A model generated the notes under the pieces. The model did not search any database. It saw only the letters and a program-made list of their open reading frames with translations, and was not told the DNA's origin. The translations under genes and the position numbers were made by a program. Shown piece by piece: positions 25,306 to 33,131 of a stretch of DNA of 53,244 nt; within the stretch, counting starts at the first letter, position 1; the number at the start of each line of letters is the position of its first letter. The DNA is from Asaia bogorensis (lineage in GTDB: Bacteria; Pseudomonadota; Alphaproteobacteria; Reyranellales; Reyranellaceae), in assembly GCA_945905835.1 (NCBI GenBank), contig CAMDQJ010000010.1:1-53244 (forward strand), read 5' to 3'.

Positions 25306-25923
25306 TTAGGCCGCCCGTTCCAGATAGCTTTGGAACACACCGACATGGGCGAAGGCCGGGTCGGCCGCGTTCGGCCACAGTTCCTCGGCGTCGAAGCGCA
25401 CGTCGTAGGTCGGCTCATCTGCCGCCTTCACGCCATGGGCATGGGCGTCGGGAAAGGGATAGGCGGGCGACTCGGCCACCACCACGCCGGTCTTGCCGCG
25501 GATATAGCCCGGCATGCGGACATGGCCCGGCACGAAATCGTTCCTCACCCGCACGCGATCGCCCGGCTTGAAGGTCTGGCGGCCCTCGACATTGGGACGT
25601 CCCGGCGCGCTCGGCATCGACAGCGGATAGTGGCCGCCGGCTCGCCGCTCCAGTTCCTCGCGGGTCATCACGCCCTTCTCGACCAGCAGCGTGGCGAGGC
25701 TGGTCAGCGAGCGCTCGTAGTAGCTGGCCGAAAGATAATGCCGCGGCTCCATGCGCTCGATGGCGTGGCGGTACTCGTCCATGTTGAAGATGCCGCGCTT
25801 GACCGCCAGCGAGTAGAGCGCGTTGACGCGCTTCTCCCAGGCGGCGTGAAAGGTCGGCGCCTTCTTCGTGAAGCGGATGCGGCCAAAGCCCTGCTTGCCG
25901 CCGAGATCGTGCATGCCGTCCAT
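25306..25923 (-). CDS. nthB: Nitrile hydratase beta subunit
   Basis: 205 aa. Starts with the family signature MDGMHDLGGKQGFGRI, then FHAAWEKRVNALY and MDEYRHAIERMEPRHYL, with a C-terminal SH3-like barrel (FKPGDRVRVRNDFVPGHVRMPGYIRGKTGVV and YDVRFDAEELWP). The beta subunit supplies Arg residues that hydrogen-bond the alpha-subunit metal claw. It begins 10 nt after the alpha subunit stop; the alpha-beta order is that of many Fe-type and some Co-type operons. No metallochaperone/activator gene (P44K or P14K type) follows. Confidence 0.93.
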   Translation of the reverse strand: MDGMHDLGGKQGFGRIRFTKKAPTFHAAWEKRVNALYSLAVKRGIFNMDEYRHAIERMEPRHYLSASYYERSLTSLATLLVEKGVMTREELERRAGGHYPLSMPSAPGRPNVEGRQTFKPGDRVRVRNDFVPGHVRMPGYIRGKTGVVVAESPAYPFPDAHAHGVKAADEPTYDVRFDAEELWPNAADPAFAHVGVFQSYLERAA

Positions 25924-25933
25924 GGTGTCGCTC

Positions 25934-26542
25934 CTATAGGCGTGCGACGCCGATCATCGCGTCCTTGGTAACGAGGGCCGCGAGCTTTTCCTCCGACCAG
26001 CCCTCGGTCCCCACGGGCCGCACCGGCAGGACCATGTAGCGGGTGTCGGCGGTGGTGTCCCAGACGCGGACCTCCATCTGCGGCGCAAGGTCGAGGCCCA
26101 TCTCCTTCAGCACGGTGCGCGACTGGCGCACGACGCGCGAGCGGTATTCGAGATCCTTGTACCAGTCCGGCGGCAGCCCGATGATGCTGAACGCCGTGCA
26201 CGAGCACAGCGTGCAGCAGATGACGTTGTGCAGGTCGGGCGTGTTCTCCAGCACCACGAGATGGCGGTGATGGACCGGCATGGTGAGGCCGAGCTCAGTC
26301 ACGGCATCGCGGCCGTTGGCGAGCAGGCGCGCCTTGAAGGCAGGATCGCTCCACGCCTTGGCGACGACGCGCGCGCCGTTCTCCGGCACCCACTGTTCCT
26401 CAGCGGTATGCCGGAACTCGTCGATGAATTCCTTGGGCTTGAAGCCGCGTTCGTCCATCGCCGCCTGGATGGCGTCGACGCGCTGCTCGACGGAGGCGGT
26501 CGTGGCGTTGGTGGTGCCGTGGGCGTGGCTGTGCTCGGGCAT
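25934..26542 (-). CDS. nthA: Nitrile hydratase alpha subunit
   Basis: 202 aa. It hydrates nitriles to amides with a non-corrin Co(III) or non-heme Fe(III). The metal claw is C110-T-L-C113-S-C115, followed by T116 (VICCTLCSCTAF). Thr at the second position is the cobalt-type marker, while the Thr after the last Cys is the iron-type residue, and an extra Cys (C109) precedes the claw. Other family parts: MPVHHRHLVVLENTPDLHN, GLPPDWYKDLEYRSRVVR and DTTADTRYMVLPVRPVGTEGW. ATG 26542 (MPEHSHAHG) gives the usual His-rich opening. Metal type and substrate cannot be fixed from sequence. Confidence 0.93.
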   Translation of the reverse strand: MPEHSHAHGTTNATTASVEQRVDAIQAAMDERGFKPKEFIDEFRHTAEEQWVPENGARVVAKAWSDPAFKARLLANGRDAVTELGLTMPVHHRHLVVLENTPDLHNVICCTLCSCTAFSIIGLPPDWYKDLEYRSRVVRQSRTVLKEMGLDLAPQMEVRVWDTTADTRYMVLPVRPVGTEGWSEEKLAALVTKDAMIGVARL

Positions 26543-26645
26543 GACGTGGCTCCCGAAGGTGATTGGAATCTCAGCAAGACATAGCAGCCTCGGCCGACTA
26601 CCTGCAAGGTAGTTGCGTGCTGCCGCCAACAGCCCATGCTGCGCC

Positions 26646-27110
26646 ATGAATGAAAAATCAGGCGTTCTGATCGCCGTGCTGTCGAGCGCACTGGGCGGCG
26701 GCGCCGCCGTGGCGACGCGCTATCTCATCGGCAGCTTCGATCCGATCGTGCTGGCGACCGTGCGATTCGGTGGCGGCGCGCTCTGCCTGCTGCCCATTGT
26801 CCTGTTGCTGCGGCCGAAATGGCCGCCGCGCCAGGACTGGCCGGCGGACACGGCACTGGGCTTCATCTTCTTCGCGGTGTTCCTTGTCTTCTACAATGCG
26901 GCGCTTTCCTACACGACGGTGGGACGCGGCGCGCTCGCCCTCTCGACCCTGCCGCTGATGACCATGGTGGTGGGCGCGGTGCGCGGCCTCGAAGCGCTGA
27001 CGGTGCGCAAGACCACCGGCGTGCTTCTGGCCATGTGCGGCGTGGCGCTGGCGCTCACGACCAGCCTCAAGGCCGCGCCCGACGGCGCCTGGCGGAGCGG
27101 CCTGATCGCC
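26646..27110 (+). pseudogene. EamA/DMT transporter, 3' half lost
   Basis: The first 155 or so residues are a normal EamA half (MNEKSGVLIAVLSSALGGGA, RFGGGALCLLPIVLLL, LGFIFFAVFLVFYNAAL, GVLLAMCGVALALTTSL). After GAWRSGLIA near base 27105 the frame leaves the family. A short continuation in another frame (RPYTQRSSPLG) resembles the next part of an EamA protein, so a small deletion plus loss of the second half is likely. The open frame runs on to 27407 but without membrane character. It is divergent from nthA. Probably non-functional. Confidence 0.65.
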
Positions 27111-27114
27111 GCCC

Positions 27115-27243
27115 CTACACCCAGCGCTCGAGCCCGCTCGGCCCGCCCATCTTCGGTGCAGCGAATACGGCGCGCGACATCGCCGACAAGGTTGATAATC
27201 CGGCCAGGATTGCTCGCCGTGTCACGCGGAGTTTCGTGCTCAT
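27115..27243 (-). CDS. Small putative exported peptide or 5' gene fragment
   Basis: A 42-codon frame, ATG to TAG, reads MSTKLRVTRRAILAGLSTLS then AMSRAVFAAPKMGG and ends LERWV. The first 30 residues look like an export signal with a twin Arg, a hydrophobic core and an AxA-type site (VFAAP). It may be a tiny secreted peptide, or the remaining 5' end of a gene cut where it meets the truncated EamA gene. The remaining bases up to 27480 show nothing I can assign. Confidence 0.35.
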   Translation of the reverse strand: MSTKLRVTRRAILAGLSTLSAMSRAVFAAPKMGGPSGLERWV

Positions 27244-27480
27244 GCTCGGTGCCCCTCTGCGAAACGCCATCCCCGGCGCAGCCTAGCGCGTTGCCGCAGC
27301 GAACAAAGCAATATGCGCGCCATAGGCAGCCTTTGGATGCTGAATCTAGTGGTGGTGTGGTTGAGAGCATTCTTTTTCCTGCGCGAGCCAATCGTCGAGC
27401 GATATAAGAAAACCTTGCGTGTCGCCTGTGCCAAGATGTTGGACGCTGGGGACGCAAGCGACGATCAGGGGGACTTCGAG

Positions 27481-28323
27481 ATGGCATTACCGGTGGCAAC
27501 GCTCGACCACGTGGTCATCAACGCGCGCGACGACATGGATCGCGCCGCCGACATCTATCGCAATATGGGATTCACCCTGACCGAGCGCGGCTATCATTCG
27601 CTGGGCTCGATGAACCACCTCGCCATGTTCGGCACCGACTATCTCGAGCTGATCGCCATTCCCAAGGGCGCCTCGACCGGCCGCATGGACCTGCTGCAAT
27701 TCCCCGCCGGGCTGAACGGCCTGGTGTTCGGGTCGGAGGATTCGACCGTCACCTACAACGAGCTCGCCAAGGCGGGCGTGCCAATCGAGCCGCCGGTGGA
27801 ATTCACTCGGCCCGTGAAGGTCGACGGCAAGGACCATGACGCGCGCTTTCGCACCGTGCGCATGAAGAACGGCGTCGTGCCCTATGGCCGCGTCTATTAC
27901 TGCCATCACTTCACGCGCGATCTGGTGTGGCGCGACGAATGGCGCCACCACGCCAACGGCACCGTCGCCGTGACACGCGCCCTGATCGTCGAGCCCGATC
28001 CCGCCGCCGCCGCCAAGCTCTACGCCAGCATGTTCGGGCCGGACAATGTGCGCGACATCAAGGGCGGCAAGACCGTGATCGTTGGCAATTCGCGCTTCGA
28101 TATAGTGACCGAGGCGACGCTCAAGGCGGAATTCGGTGACTGCGCGCCCGACGCCGAGGGCCGCAAGGCCTACATGGCCGGTCTTACGTTCCGCACCGTG
28201 TCGCTCGCCAAGGCGGCCGCCGCGCTCAAGGCCGGCAAGATCGCGGGCGTCGTGCGGGACAAAAGTCGCGTGGTGGTGCCGGCCAAGCAGGCGTTCAACG
28301 CCGTTCTCGAATTCATCGAATAG
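27481..28323 (+). CDS. VOC/glyoxalase-like domain protein
   Basis: 280 aa, belonging to the glyoxalase-like vicinal-oxygen-chelate group (Glyoxalase_3 type). It contains two beta-alpha-beta-beta-beta modules: LDHVVINARDDMDRAADIYRNMGFTLTERGYH ... DYLELIAIP and, after residue 160, TRALIVEPDPAAAAKLYASMFG. Candidate metal ligands are His and Glu in LDHVV and YLELI. ATG 27481 has a good AGGGGGA 9 nt upstream; the frame extends upstream without support. It is first of a five-gene operon with a metallopeptidase, acyl-CoA ligase, MDR oxidoreductase and thioesterase. Confidence 0.8.
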   Translation: MALPVATLDHVVINARDDMDRAADIYRNMGFTLTERGYHSLGSMNHLAMFGTDYLELIAIPKGASTGRMDLLQFPAGLNGLVFGSEDSTVTYNELAKAGVPIEPPVEFTRPVKVDGKDHDARFRTVRMKNGVVPYGRVYYCHHFTRDLVWRDEWRHHANGTVAVTRALIVEPDPAAAAKLYASMFGPDNVRDIKGGKTVIVGNSRFDIVTEATLKAEFGDCAPDAEGRKAYMAGLTFRTVSLAKAAAALKAGKIAGVVRDKSRVVVPAKQAFNAVLEFIE

Positions 28324-28331
28324 AAGGCCGC

Positions 28332-29420
28332 ATGCAGTATTACGATTGCTATGCCGCCAGCTACACGACGGCGCGGGAGAAATTCCTGACGGCCGCAGCG
28401 GCGGCGAGGGGCGCGGTGCGCTCGTTCATCCATACCGGCTACAGGACGCTGGATGGCGAAGTTCTGGCCATCGACGTCGCCTGCTTCGGCGATCCCAAGG
28501 CTGCGCGTCAGGCGTTGTTCCTGAGCGGCACACACGGCCAGGAGGGTTTCTCCGGCTCGGCGGTACAGATCGGCTGGCTGAAGAGCGGCAGCGCCGCGAA
28601 GCTGCCGGCGGGACTCGGCGTCGTGCTGGTGCACGGCCTCAATCCCTACGGCTTCGCGCATTTCACGCGCACGACGGAAAACAACGTCGACCTCAACCGC
28701 AATTTCGTCGACCGCTCCAGCGTGCTGCCGGAGAACCCGCACTACGAGGCGCTGCACGGCGATCTCAAGATGCGCGACTGGACCGACGAGGAGAATGTGC
28801 GCATCGACAAGGCGATGGCGGCCTTCACCGAAAAGCATGGCCGCGACGCGCTGTTCGACACCCTGGCGCGCGGCCAATACAAACATCAGGATGGGCTGAT
28901 GTTCGGCGGCGCCGACCGCGAATGGTCAAACCGCACACTGGAAACCATCGTCAAGGAAACCCTCGCCGGCGCCGAGAAAGTCGCCTTCATCGACTGGCAC
29001 ACCGGCATCGGCGACTACGGCAAGCCGTTCTTCCTGTGTTTCAACAAGGCCGGCGGGCCGCTGTTCGCCCGCGCCTGCGAGTGGTGGGGCAAGGAGAATG
29101 TCGACGGCGTGCGGCCGCATGGCATGGAGCGGCCCAATTACACCGGCCTCGTCTTCCACGGCGTGCAGCGCTTCCTCGGCAACCGCGAGATGTGCGGCGC
29201 GGTGATCGAGTTCGGCACACGCGGCGTCGGCATGCGCCGCGTGCTGCGCCTCGACCAGTGGCTGCGCCGCCAGACCAACCTCGACGCCGACACGCGCGCG
29301 ACGCTGCAGGCCGACATGATGGACGCCTTCTGCCCGTTCGACGGCACGTGGCGGCAGGATACGCTGCGCAGCGGGTTGAAGCTCACCGATCAGGCAATCG
29401 CAGGACTGGCGGCATGGTAA
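28332..29420 (+). CDS. M14-family metallopeptidase-like protein (DUF2817)
   Basis: 362 aa, cytoplasmic. Zinc-site motifs of the M14 carboxypeptidase fold are visible: HxxE in LSGTHGQEGFSGS (residues about 70-80), ENNVDLNRNFVDR (the NR substrate motif) and a third His in FIDWHTGIGDYG. A Glu for catalysis is likely in CGAVIEFGTRG. DUF2817 proteins are uncharacterised; related enzymes deacylate or hydrolyse small amides. It lies 8 nt after the VOC gene and overlaps the ligase start by 7 nt. Confidence 0.88.
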   Translation: MQYYDCYAASYTTAREKFLTAAAAARGAVRSFIHTGYRTLDGEVLAIDVACFGDPKAARQALFLSGTHGQEGFSGSAVQIGWLKSGSAAKLPAGLGVVLVHGLNPYGFAHFTRTTENNVDLNRNFVDRSSVLPENPHYEALHGDLKMRDWTDEENVRIDKAMAAFTEKHGRDALFDTLARGQYKHQDGLMFGGADREWSNRTLETIVKETLAGAEKVAFIDWHTGIGDYGKPFFLCFNKAGGPLFARACEWWGKENVDGVRPHGMERPNYTGLVFHGVQRFLGNREMCGAVIEFGTRGVGMRRVLRLDQWLRRQTNLDADTRATLQADMMDAFCPFDGTWRQDTLRSGLKLTDQAIAGLAAW

Positions 29421-30916
29421 CGATCAAGTACGACAACCAGGGCGACGCCATCTCGCGCGACGTGCCGCGCGATGCGCTGGCGCTGATCGATGCTGGCGGC
29501 AATGGCAGCGAGCGCACCTATAGCTACGGCGACATCGTTCGCCTGAGCGGCGCCGTGGCGCGCGGCCTGCAGAAGCGTGGGCTGAAGCGCGGCGACCGCG
29601 TCGCCATCCTGTCGGCCAATCGCGCGGAGTTCCTTCTCACCTTCCTCGGCACCATGCAGGCCGGCATGGTTTCGGTCCCGGTGAACTACAAGCTGCCGGC
29701 CGAGACGGTCGCCTACATCGTGGGCGATTGCGACGCCAAGCTGGTGATCGGCGACGATGTGCGCCTGCCGCTCGCGCCCGAGTCAGTGCCGAAGATCTCC
29801 TTCGACAAGGGTTTCACAGCTTTCCTCGACGAGGGCCCGTTCACGCCGCTGAAAATGCGGCCCGAGGAACCTGCGATGTTCCTCTACACCTCGGGCTCGA
29901 CGGGGCGGCCCAAAGGCGTGGTGCTGTCGCACCACTCGCATCTCTGGGCGATCAGCCAGCGAGTGCGCCGGCCGGTGCCGATTGGCCAGCGCTCGCTGAT
30001 CGCGGCGCCGCTCTATCATATGAATGGTCTCGCCATGTCGCAGACCACGCTGAACCAGGGCGACACCATCGTCCTGCTACCGCAGTTCACCACCAAAGGC
30101 TACATCGAGGCCGCAGCGAAGCATCGCGTGGCGTTCCTGACCTCTGTGCCGACCATGATCGCCATGATGCTGCGAGAGACAGAGCTTCTGTCGAAGGCCG
30201 ACCTGTCGGCGGTCGAGGCGGTGCGCATGGGTTCGGCACCTATTACCCAGGCGCTGATCGACCAGGTGCGCGCGGTGTTCCCCAAGGCCGCGATCAGCAA
30301 CGGCTACGGCACCACCGAAGCCGGTCCGGTGGTGTTCGGACCGCACCCCAAGGGCATCCCGCAGCCCGAGCTCTCGACCGGCTATCCGCATCCCGACGTG
30401 CAGCTCCGTCTCATGAAGGACGGCAAGGAAGTGCAGGACGAAGGCGCGCTCGAGATGAAGTGCGGCGCGCTGATGACGCATTATCACAAGCTGCCGGAGG
30501 TCACGGCCAAGGCGATGACGCCGGACGGCTTCTATCGCACCAGTGACGTGTTCCGCCGCGACGACAACGGCTTCTTCTATTTCGTCGGCCGCGTCGACGA
30601 CATGTTCGTGTGCGGCGGCGAGAACATCTATCCCGGCGAGGTCGAGAAGATGCTGGAGAAGCATCCCGGCATCCACCAGGCCGCAGTGATCCCGGTTCCC
30701 GATGAGTTGAAGGGCCACAAGCCCATCGCCTTCATCGTCAAGACGCCGGGCGCTGCCGTCGACGAGCAGGCGATCAAGACCTATGCGCTGGCCAACGCGC
30801 CGGCCTACCAGCATCCGCGCCGCGTCTTCTTCGTCGACGAGATGCCGCTGGCCGGCACCAACAAGATCGACAAGCGCGTGCTTGCCAAACAGATTCCCGC
30901 CGGAATGGAGATCTAA
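29414..30916 (+). CDS. AMP-dependent acyl-CoA synthetase/ligase
   Basis: ANL-superfamily ligase, 500 aa, that activates a carboxylic acid through an acyl-AMP to a CoA thioester. Motifs: A3 phosphate loop FLYTSGSTGRPKGVVLSHH, A5 SNGYGTTEAGP, A7 DGFYRTSDVFRRDDNGFFYFVGRVDD, A8 hinge, and the catalytic Lys in AGTNKIDKRVL. ATG 29414 is chosen since it overlaps the previous stop (ATGGTAA); the frame is open far upstream but only as antisense-free shadow of other genes. Substrate unknown: short acyl or aryl. Confidence 0.9.
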   Translation: MVTIKYDNQGDAISRDVPRDALALIDAGGNGSERTYSYGDIVRLSGAVARGLQKRGLKRGDRVAILSANRAEFLLTFLGTMQAGMVSVPVNYKLPAETVAYIVGDCDAKLVIGDDVRLPLAPESVPKISFDKGFTAFLDEGPFTPLKMRPEEPAMFLYTSGSTGRPKGVVLSHHSHLWAISQRVRRPVPIGQRSLIAAPLYHMNGLAMSQTTLNQGDTIVLLPQFTTKGYIEAAAKHRVAFLTSVPTMIAMMLRETELLSKADLSAVEAVRMGSAPITQALIDQVRAVFPKAAISNGYGTTEAGPVVFGPHPKGIPQPELSTGYPHPDVQLRLMKDGKEVQDEGALEMKCGALMTHYHKLPEVTAKAMTPDGFYRTSDVFRRDDNGFFYFVGRVDDMFVCGGENIYPGEVEKMLEKHPGIHQAAVIPVPDELKGHKPIAFIVKTPGAAVDEQAIKTYALANAPAYQHPRRVFFVDEMPLAGTNKIDKRVLAKQIPAGMEI

Positions 30917-30918
30917 AA

Positions 30919-31932
30919 ATGAAAGCTGCCGTCGTCCGCGAACATGGCGCACCGGACCGCTTGAACTTCGAGCCCAACTTCCCCGACCCCAAGCCCGGCC
31001 CGGGCGACGTGATCGTGGCGGTCAAGGCCTCGTCGCTCAACTACCACGACGTCTTTACTCGCCGTGGCATGCCCGGCATCAAGGTGCCGATGCCCGCCAT
31101 CATGGGCCTCGACGTCGCGGGCGAGATCGCCGAGCTCGGCGAGGGCGTCACCGGCTGGAGGAAGGGCGACCGCGTGCTGGTCGATCCGATCAACCGCGTC
31201 GAGGGCGGGTTGATGGGCGAGACCATCCATGGCGGCCTGGCCGAGCTCTGCCGCGCCAAAGCGCACCAGCTCATTAAAATTCCCGACGGCGTGTCGTTCT
31301 CCGATGCCGCCGCCTTGCCCGTCGCCTACGGCACGGCGATCCGCATGATGCGAACCAACGGCCATGTCTCCAAGGGCGAGAAGGTGCTGATCCTTGGCGC
31401 TTCCGGCGGCGTCGGCGTGTGCTGCCTGCAGCTCGCTAAGCTGGCAGGCGCCGAGGTCATCGCCTGCGCCGGCACCGACGCCAAGGCCAAGCGTCTGGCC
31501 GAACTCGGCGCCGACAAGACCATCAACTACATCGAGAAGGACTTCATGAAGGAAGTCTTTTCGATGTACGGCAAGCCGACGCGGCGCGGCAACGGCACCG
31601 ATCAGGGCGTCGACGTGGTCGTGAACTATACCGGCGGCGACACCTGGGTGAATTCGCTGAAGTGCCTGAAGGTCGGCGGCCGGCTGCTGACCTGCGGCGC
31701 CACCGCGGGCTACGCGCCGACCGAGGACATCCGCTTCATCTGGACGTTCGAGCTGAAGGTGCTGGGCTCCAACGGCTGGGCACGCAGCGATATCGTGACG
31801 CTGCTCGAGCTGGTCCAGCAGGGCAAGCTCAAGGTCCTGGTCGACAAGATCTACAAGCTCGAGGAGGCACGCGAGGCGTTGCGCGTCATCGAGGACCGTG
31901 AAGTGTTCGGCAAGGTCGTGGTGGCACCATGA
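30919..31932 (+). CDS. Zinc-type MDR alcohol dehydrogenase/quinone oxidoreductase
   Basis: Medium-chain dehydrogenase/reductase of 337 aa. N-terminal GroES-like domain (VKASSLNYHDVFTRRGMPG, IMGLDVAGEIAELGEGVTGWRKGDRVLV), then the NAD(P)-binding Rossmann domain (VLILGASGGVGVCCLQLAKLAGAEVIA, SNGWARSDIV). The catalytic-zinc ligands of true alcohol dehydrogenases are not all present, so a quinone/enoyl reductase-like role is possible. It starts 2 nt after the ligase and overlaps the thioesterase by 4 nt (ATGA), so it is part of the same operon. Confidence 0.9.
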   Translation: MKAAVVREHGAPDRLNFEPNFPDPKPGPGDVIVAVKASSLNYHDVFTRRGMPGIKVPMPAIMGLDVAGEIAELGEGVTGWRKGDRVLVDPINRVEGGLMGETIHGGLAELCRAKAHQLIKIPDGVSFSDAAALPVAYGTAIRMMRTNGHVSKGEKVLILGASGGVGVCCLQLAKLAGAEVIACAGTDAKAKRLAELGADKTINYIEKDFMKEVFSMYGKPTRRGNGTDQGVDVVVNYTGGDTWVNSLKCLKVGGRLLTCGATAGYAPTEDIRFIWTFELKVLGSNGWARSDIVTLLELVQQGKLKVLVDKIYKLEEAREALRVIEDREVFGKVVVAP

Positions 31933-32369
31933 GTGGCGAAAAGGCCGAGGCGCCCAAGCCTTTCACCGGTGGCGAGCTGCAGGCGATGCTCGACCATTCA
32001 CCCTTCATCGCGTTCCTCGGCCTCAAGGTCACCGAGGCGGATCCGGCGAAGGAGCTGGTCACCATGACCTGCGCCATGCGGCCGGAGTTCGAGCGCGGCA
32101 AGGGCACTGGGCAATGGCACGGCGGCCCGATCGCGGCGATCATCGACACGGTCGGCGACTATGCCCTGATCATGTCGCTGCGCCGCGGCCTGCCGACCAT
32201 CAATTTCCGCGTCGATTACCTCAGGCCCTCGATCAAGACCTCGCTCACTACGACGGCGCGCGTGCGCCGCGCCGGCAAGAGCGTGGGCATTGTCGATGTC
32301 GATGTCTTCAACGATCAGAAGCAGCTGGTCGCCATCGGCCGGGCGACCTATTCGACGCTGGCCGGCTGA
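31929..32369 (+). CDS. PaaI-type hotdog-fold thioesterase
   Basis: 146 aa hotdog protein. The family motif WHGGPIAAIIDTVGDYAL holds the catalytic Asp of the PaaI/HGG(x)iaaliDta type, followed by TINFRVDYLRPSIKTSLTTTARVRRAGKSVGIVDVDVFN. These enzymes hydrolyse acyl- or aryl-CoA thioesters, fitting a pathway that begins with the ligase two genes upstream. It is the last gene of the five-gene operon that started at 27481. Confidence 0.9.
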   Translation: MSGEKAEAPKPFTGGELQAMLDHSPFIAFLGLKVTEADPAKELVTMTCAMRPEFERGKGTGQWHGGPIAAIIDTVGDYALIMSLRRGLPTINFRVDYLRPSIKTSLTTTARVRRAGKSVGIVDVDVFNDQKQLVAIGRATYSTLAG

Positions 32370-32389
32370 GCAAACGGTATGAACCTTGC

Positions 32390-32434
32390 TTGAGTGAGCA
32401 GGGCTTGAATAAACTGGGCTTGAGTAAGCTGGCC
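32390..32434. repeat. Three imperfect 15-bp tandem repeats
   Basis: TTGAGTGAGCAGGGC (32390-32404), TTGAATAAACTGGGC (32405-32419) and TTGAGTAAGCTGGCC (32420-32434) form a 15-bp period with few differences. They lie 20 nt after the thioesterase stop, in a 144-base gap before the next gene. Confidence 0.75.
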
Positions 32435-32500
32435 GAGAAGCCGGTGCTGCGCCCGGTCGGCAATGGCGCGCAGGCGGCGTGCCATTTTGTCTGATTTGGC

Positions 32501-32506
32501 TATAAT
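32501..32506 (+). promoter_or_regulatory. TATAAT -10 box very close to a start codon
   Basis: TATAAT at 32501-32506 is a perfect -10 element, only 7 bases before ATG 32514. A start 6-8 nt below it would fall at or next to the ATG, giving a leaderless or almost leaderless mRNA. No good -35 box sits at 17 nt; the sequence there is CGTGCC. Confidence 0.45.
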
Positions 32507-32513
32507 GTAAGGC

Positions 32514-33071
32514 ATGCTTTCGCGCCCGCTCCTGACGTTCCTCGCCGCCCTCGGACTCGCCACTCCCGGCATGGCCCAGGGCCTGAAATTGTCCTGCCCG
32601 ACGCCCGGCACGACCATCAGCTTCGACAGCGGCGTCGTGGTCGTGGCGCGCGGCAAGGAAGGCAACGACTGCCTGATGGACACAGTCGGTGGGCCATCGT
32701 TCCGCGCCCACGCGCTGATCATGCAGAACCCCGGACCCGACGGCAGCGACACGTCGGCGCTCATCGCCTCGATCCGGCCGGAGCGGCTGTGGCCATTGCA
32801 AGTCGGCAAGCGCATCGAGGCCAAGCACTCGAGCAGCAAGGGAAGCTGGAACTATGTGCTGACCGTCGCGCGCACCCAGCAGCTCGAAGGACCGGGCGGC
32901 GCGCTGCAGGACACCTACCTGATCGAGATGACCGAACAGGCCACCAACAGCCCCTACCGCTCGGTATCGCGCTGGTGGATCTCGCCCAAGCTCGGCTACC
33001 TGCTGCGCTTCGATTTCAGCGACAGCAACGGCACCAGCAACCGCGCACTGGTAACGAAGGTTTCGAATTAA
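32514..33071 (+). CDS. Hypothetical secreted protein
   Basis: 185 aa. Signal peptide MLSRPLLTFLAALGLATPGMAQ, cleaved after MAQ. The mature part starts LKLSCPTPGTTISFDSGVVVVARG and looks beta-rich, with two Cys (LSCP, NDCLMD) that could pair. The end reads SRWWISPKLGYLLRFDFSDSNGTS. No known family recognised. It is probably transcribed alone from the close TATAAT box and ends just before a strong terminator-like inverted repeat. Confidence 0.75.
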   Translation: MLSRPLLTFLAALGLATPGMAQGLKLSCPTPGTTISFDSGVVVVARGKEGNDCLMDTVGGPSFRAHALIMQNPGPDGSDTSALIASIRPERLWPLQVGKRIEAKHSSSKGSWNYVLTVARTQQLEGPGGALQDTYLIEMTEQATNSPYRSVSRWWISPKLGYLLRFDFSDSNGTSNRALVTKVSN

Positions 33072-33081
33072 CCTCTCCCCG

Positions 33082-33127
33082 CCGTCGTCTCGACCGAGGG
33101 CCGCAGGCCCGAGCGGAGAGACGACGG
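33082..33127. terminator. Bidirectional terminator-like inverted repeat
   Basis: CCGTCGTCTC (33082-33091) pairs with GAGACGACGG (33118-33127), and an inner hairpin GGGCC-GCA-GGCCC lies at 33098-33110. It sits between the convergent secreted-protein gene and the dehydratase gene, four bases before the dehydratase stop, so it may end transcription from both sides. Confidence 0.6.
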
Positions 33128-33131
33128 GAGA

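Noticed and set aside
27313-27480. A longer N-terminus for the VOC protein
   Set aside because: Composition is unlike the family, and a strong AGGGGGA site precedes ATG 27481.
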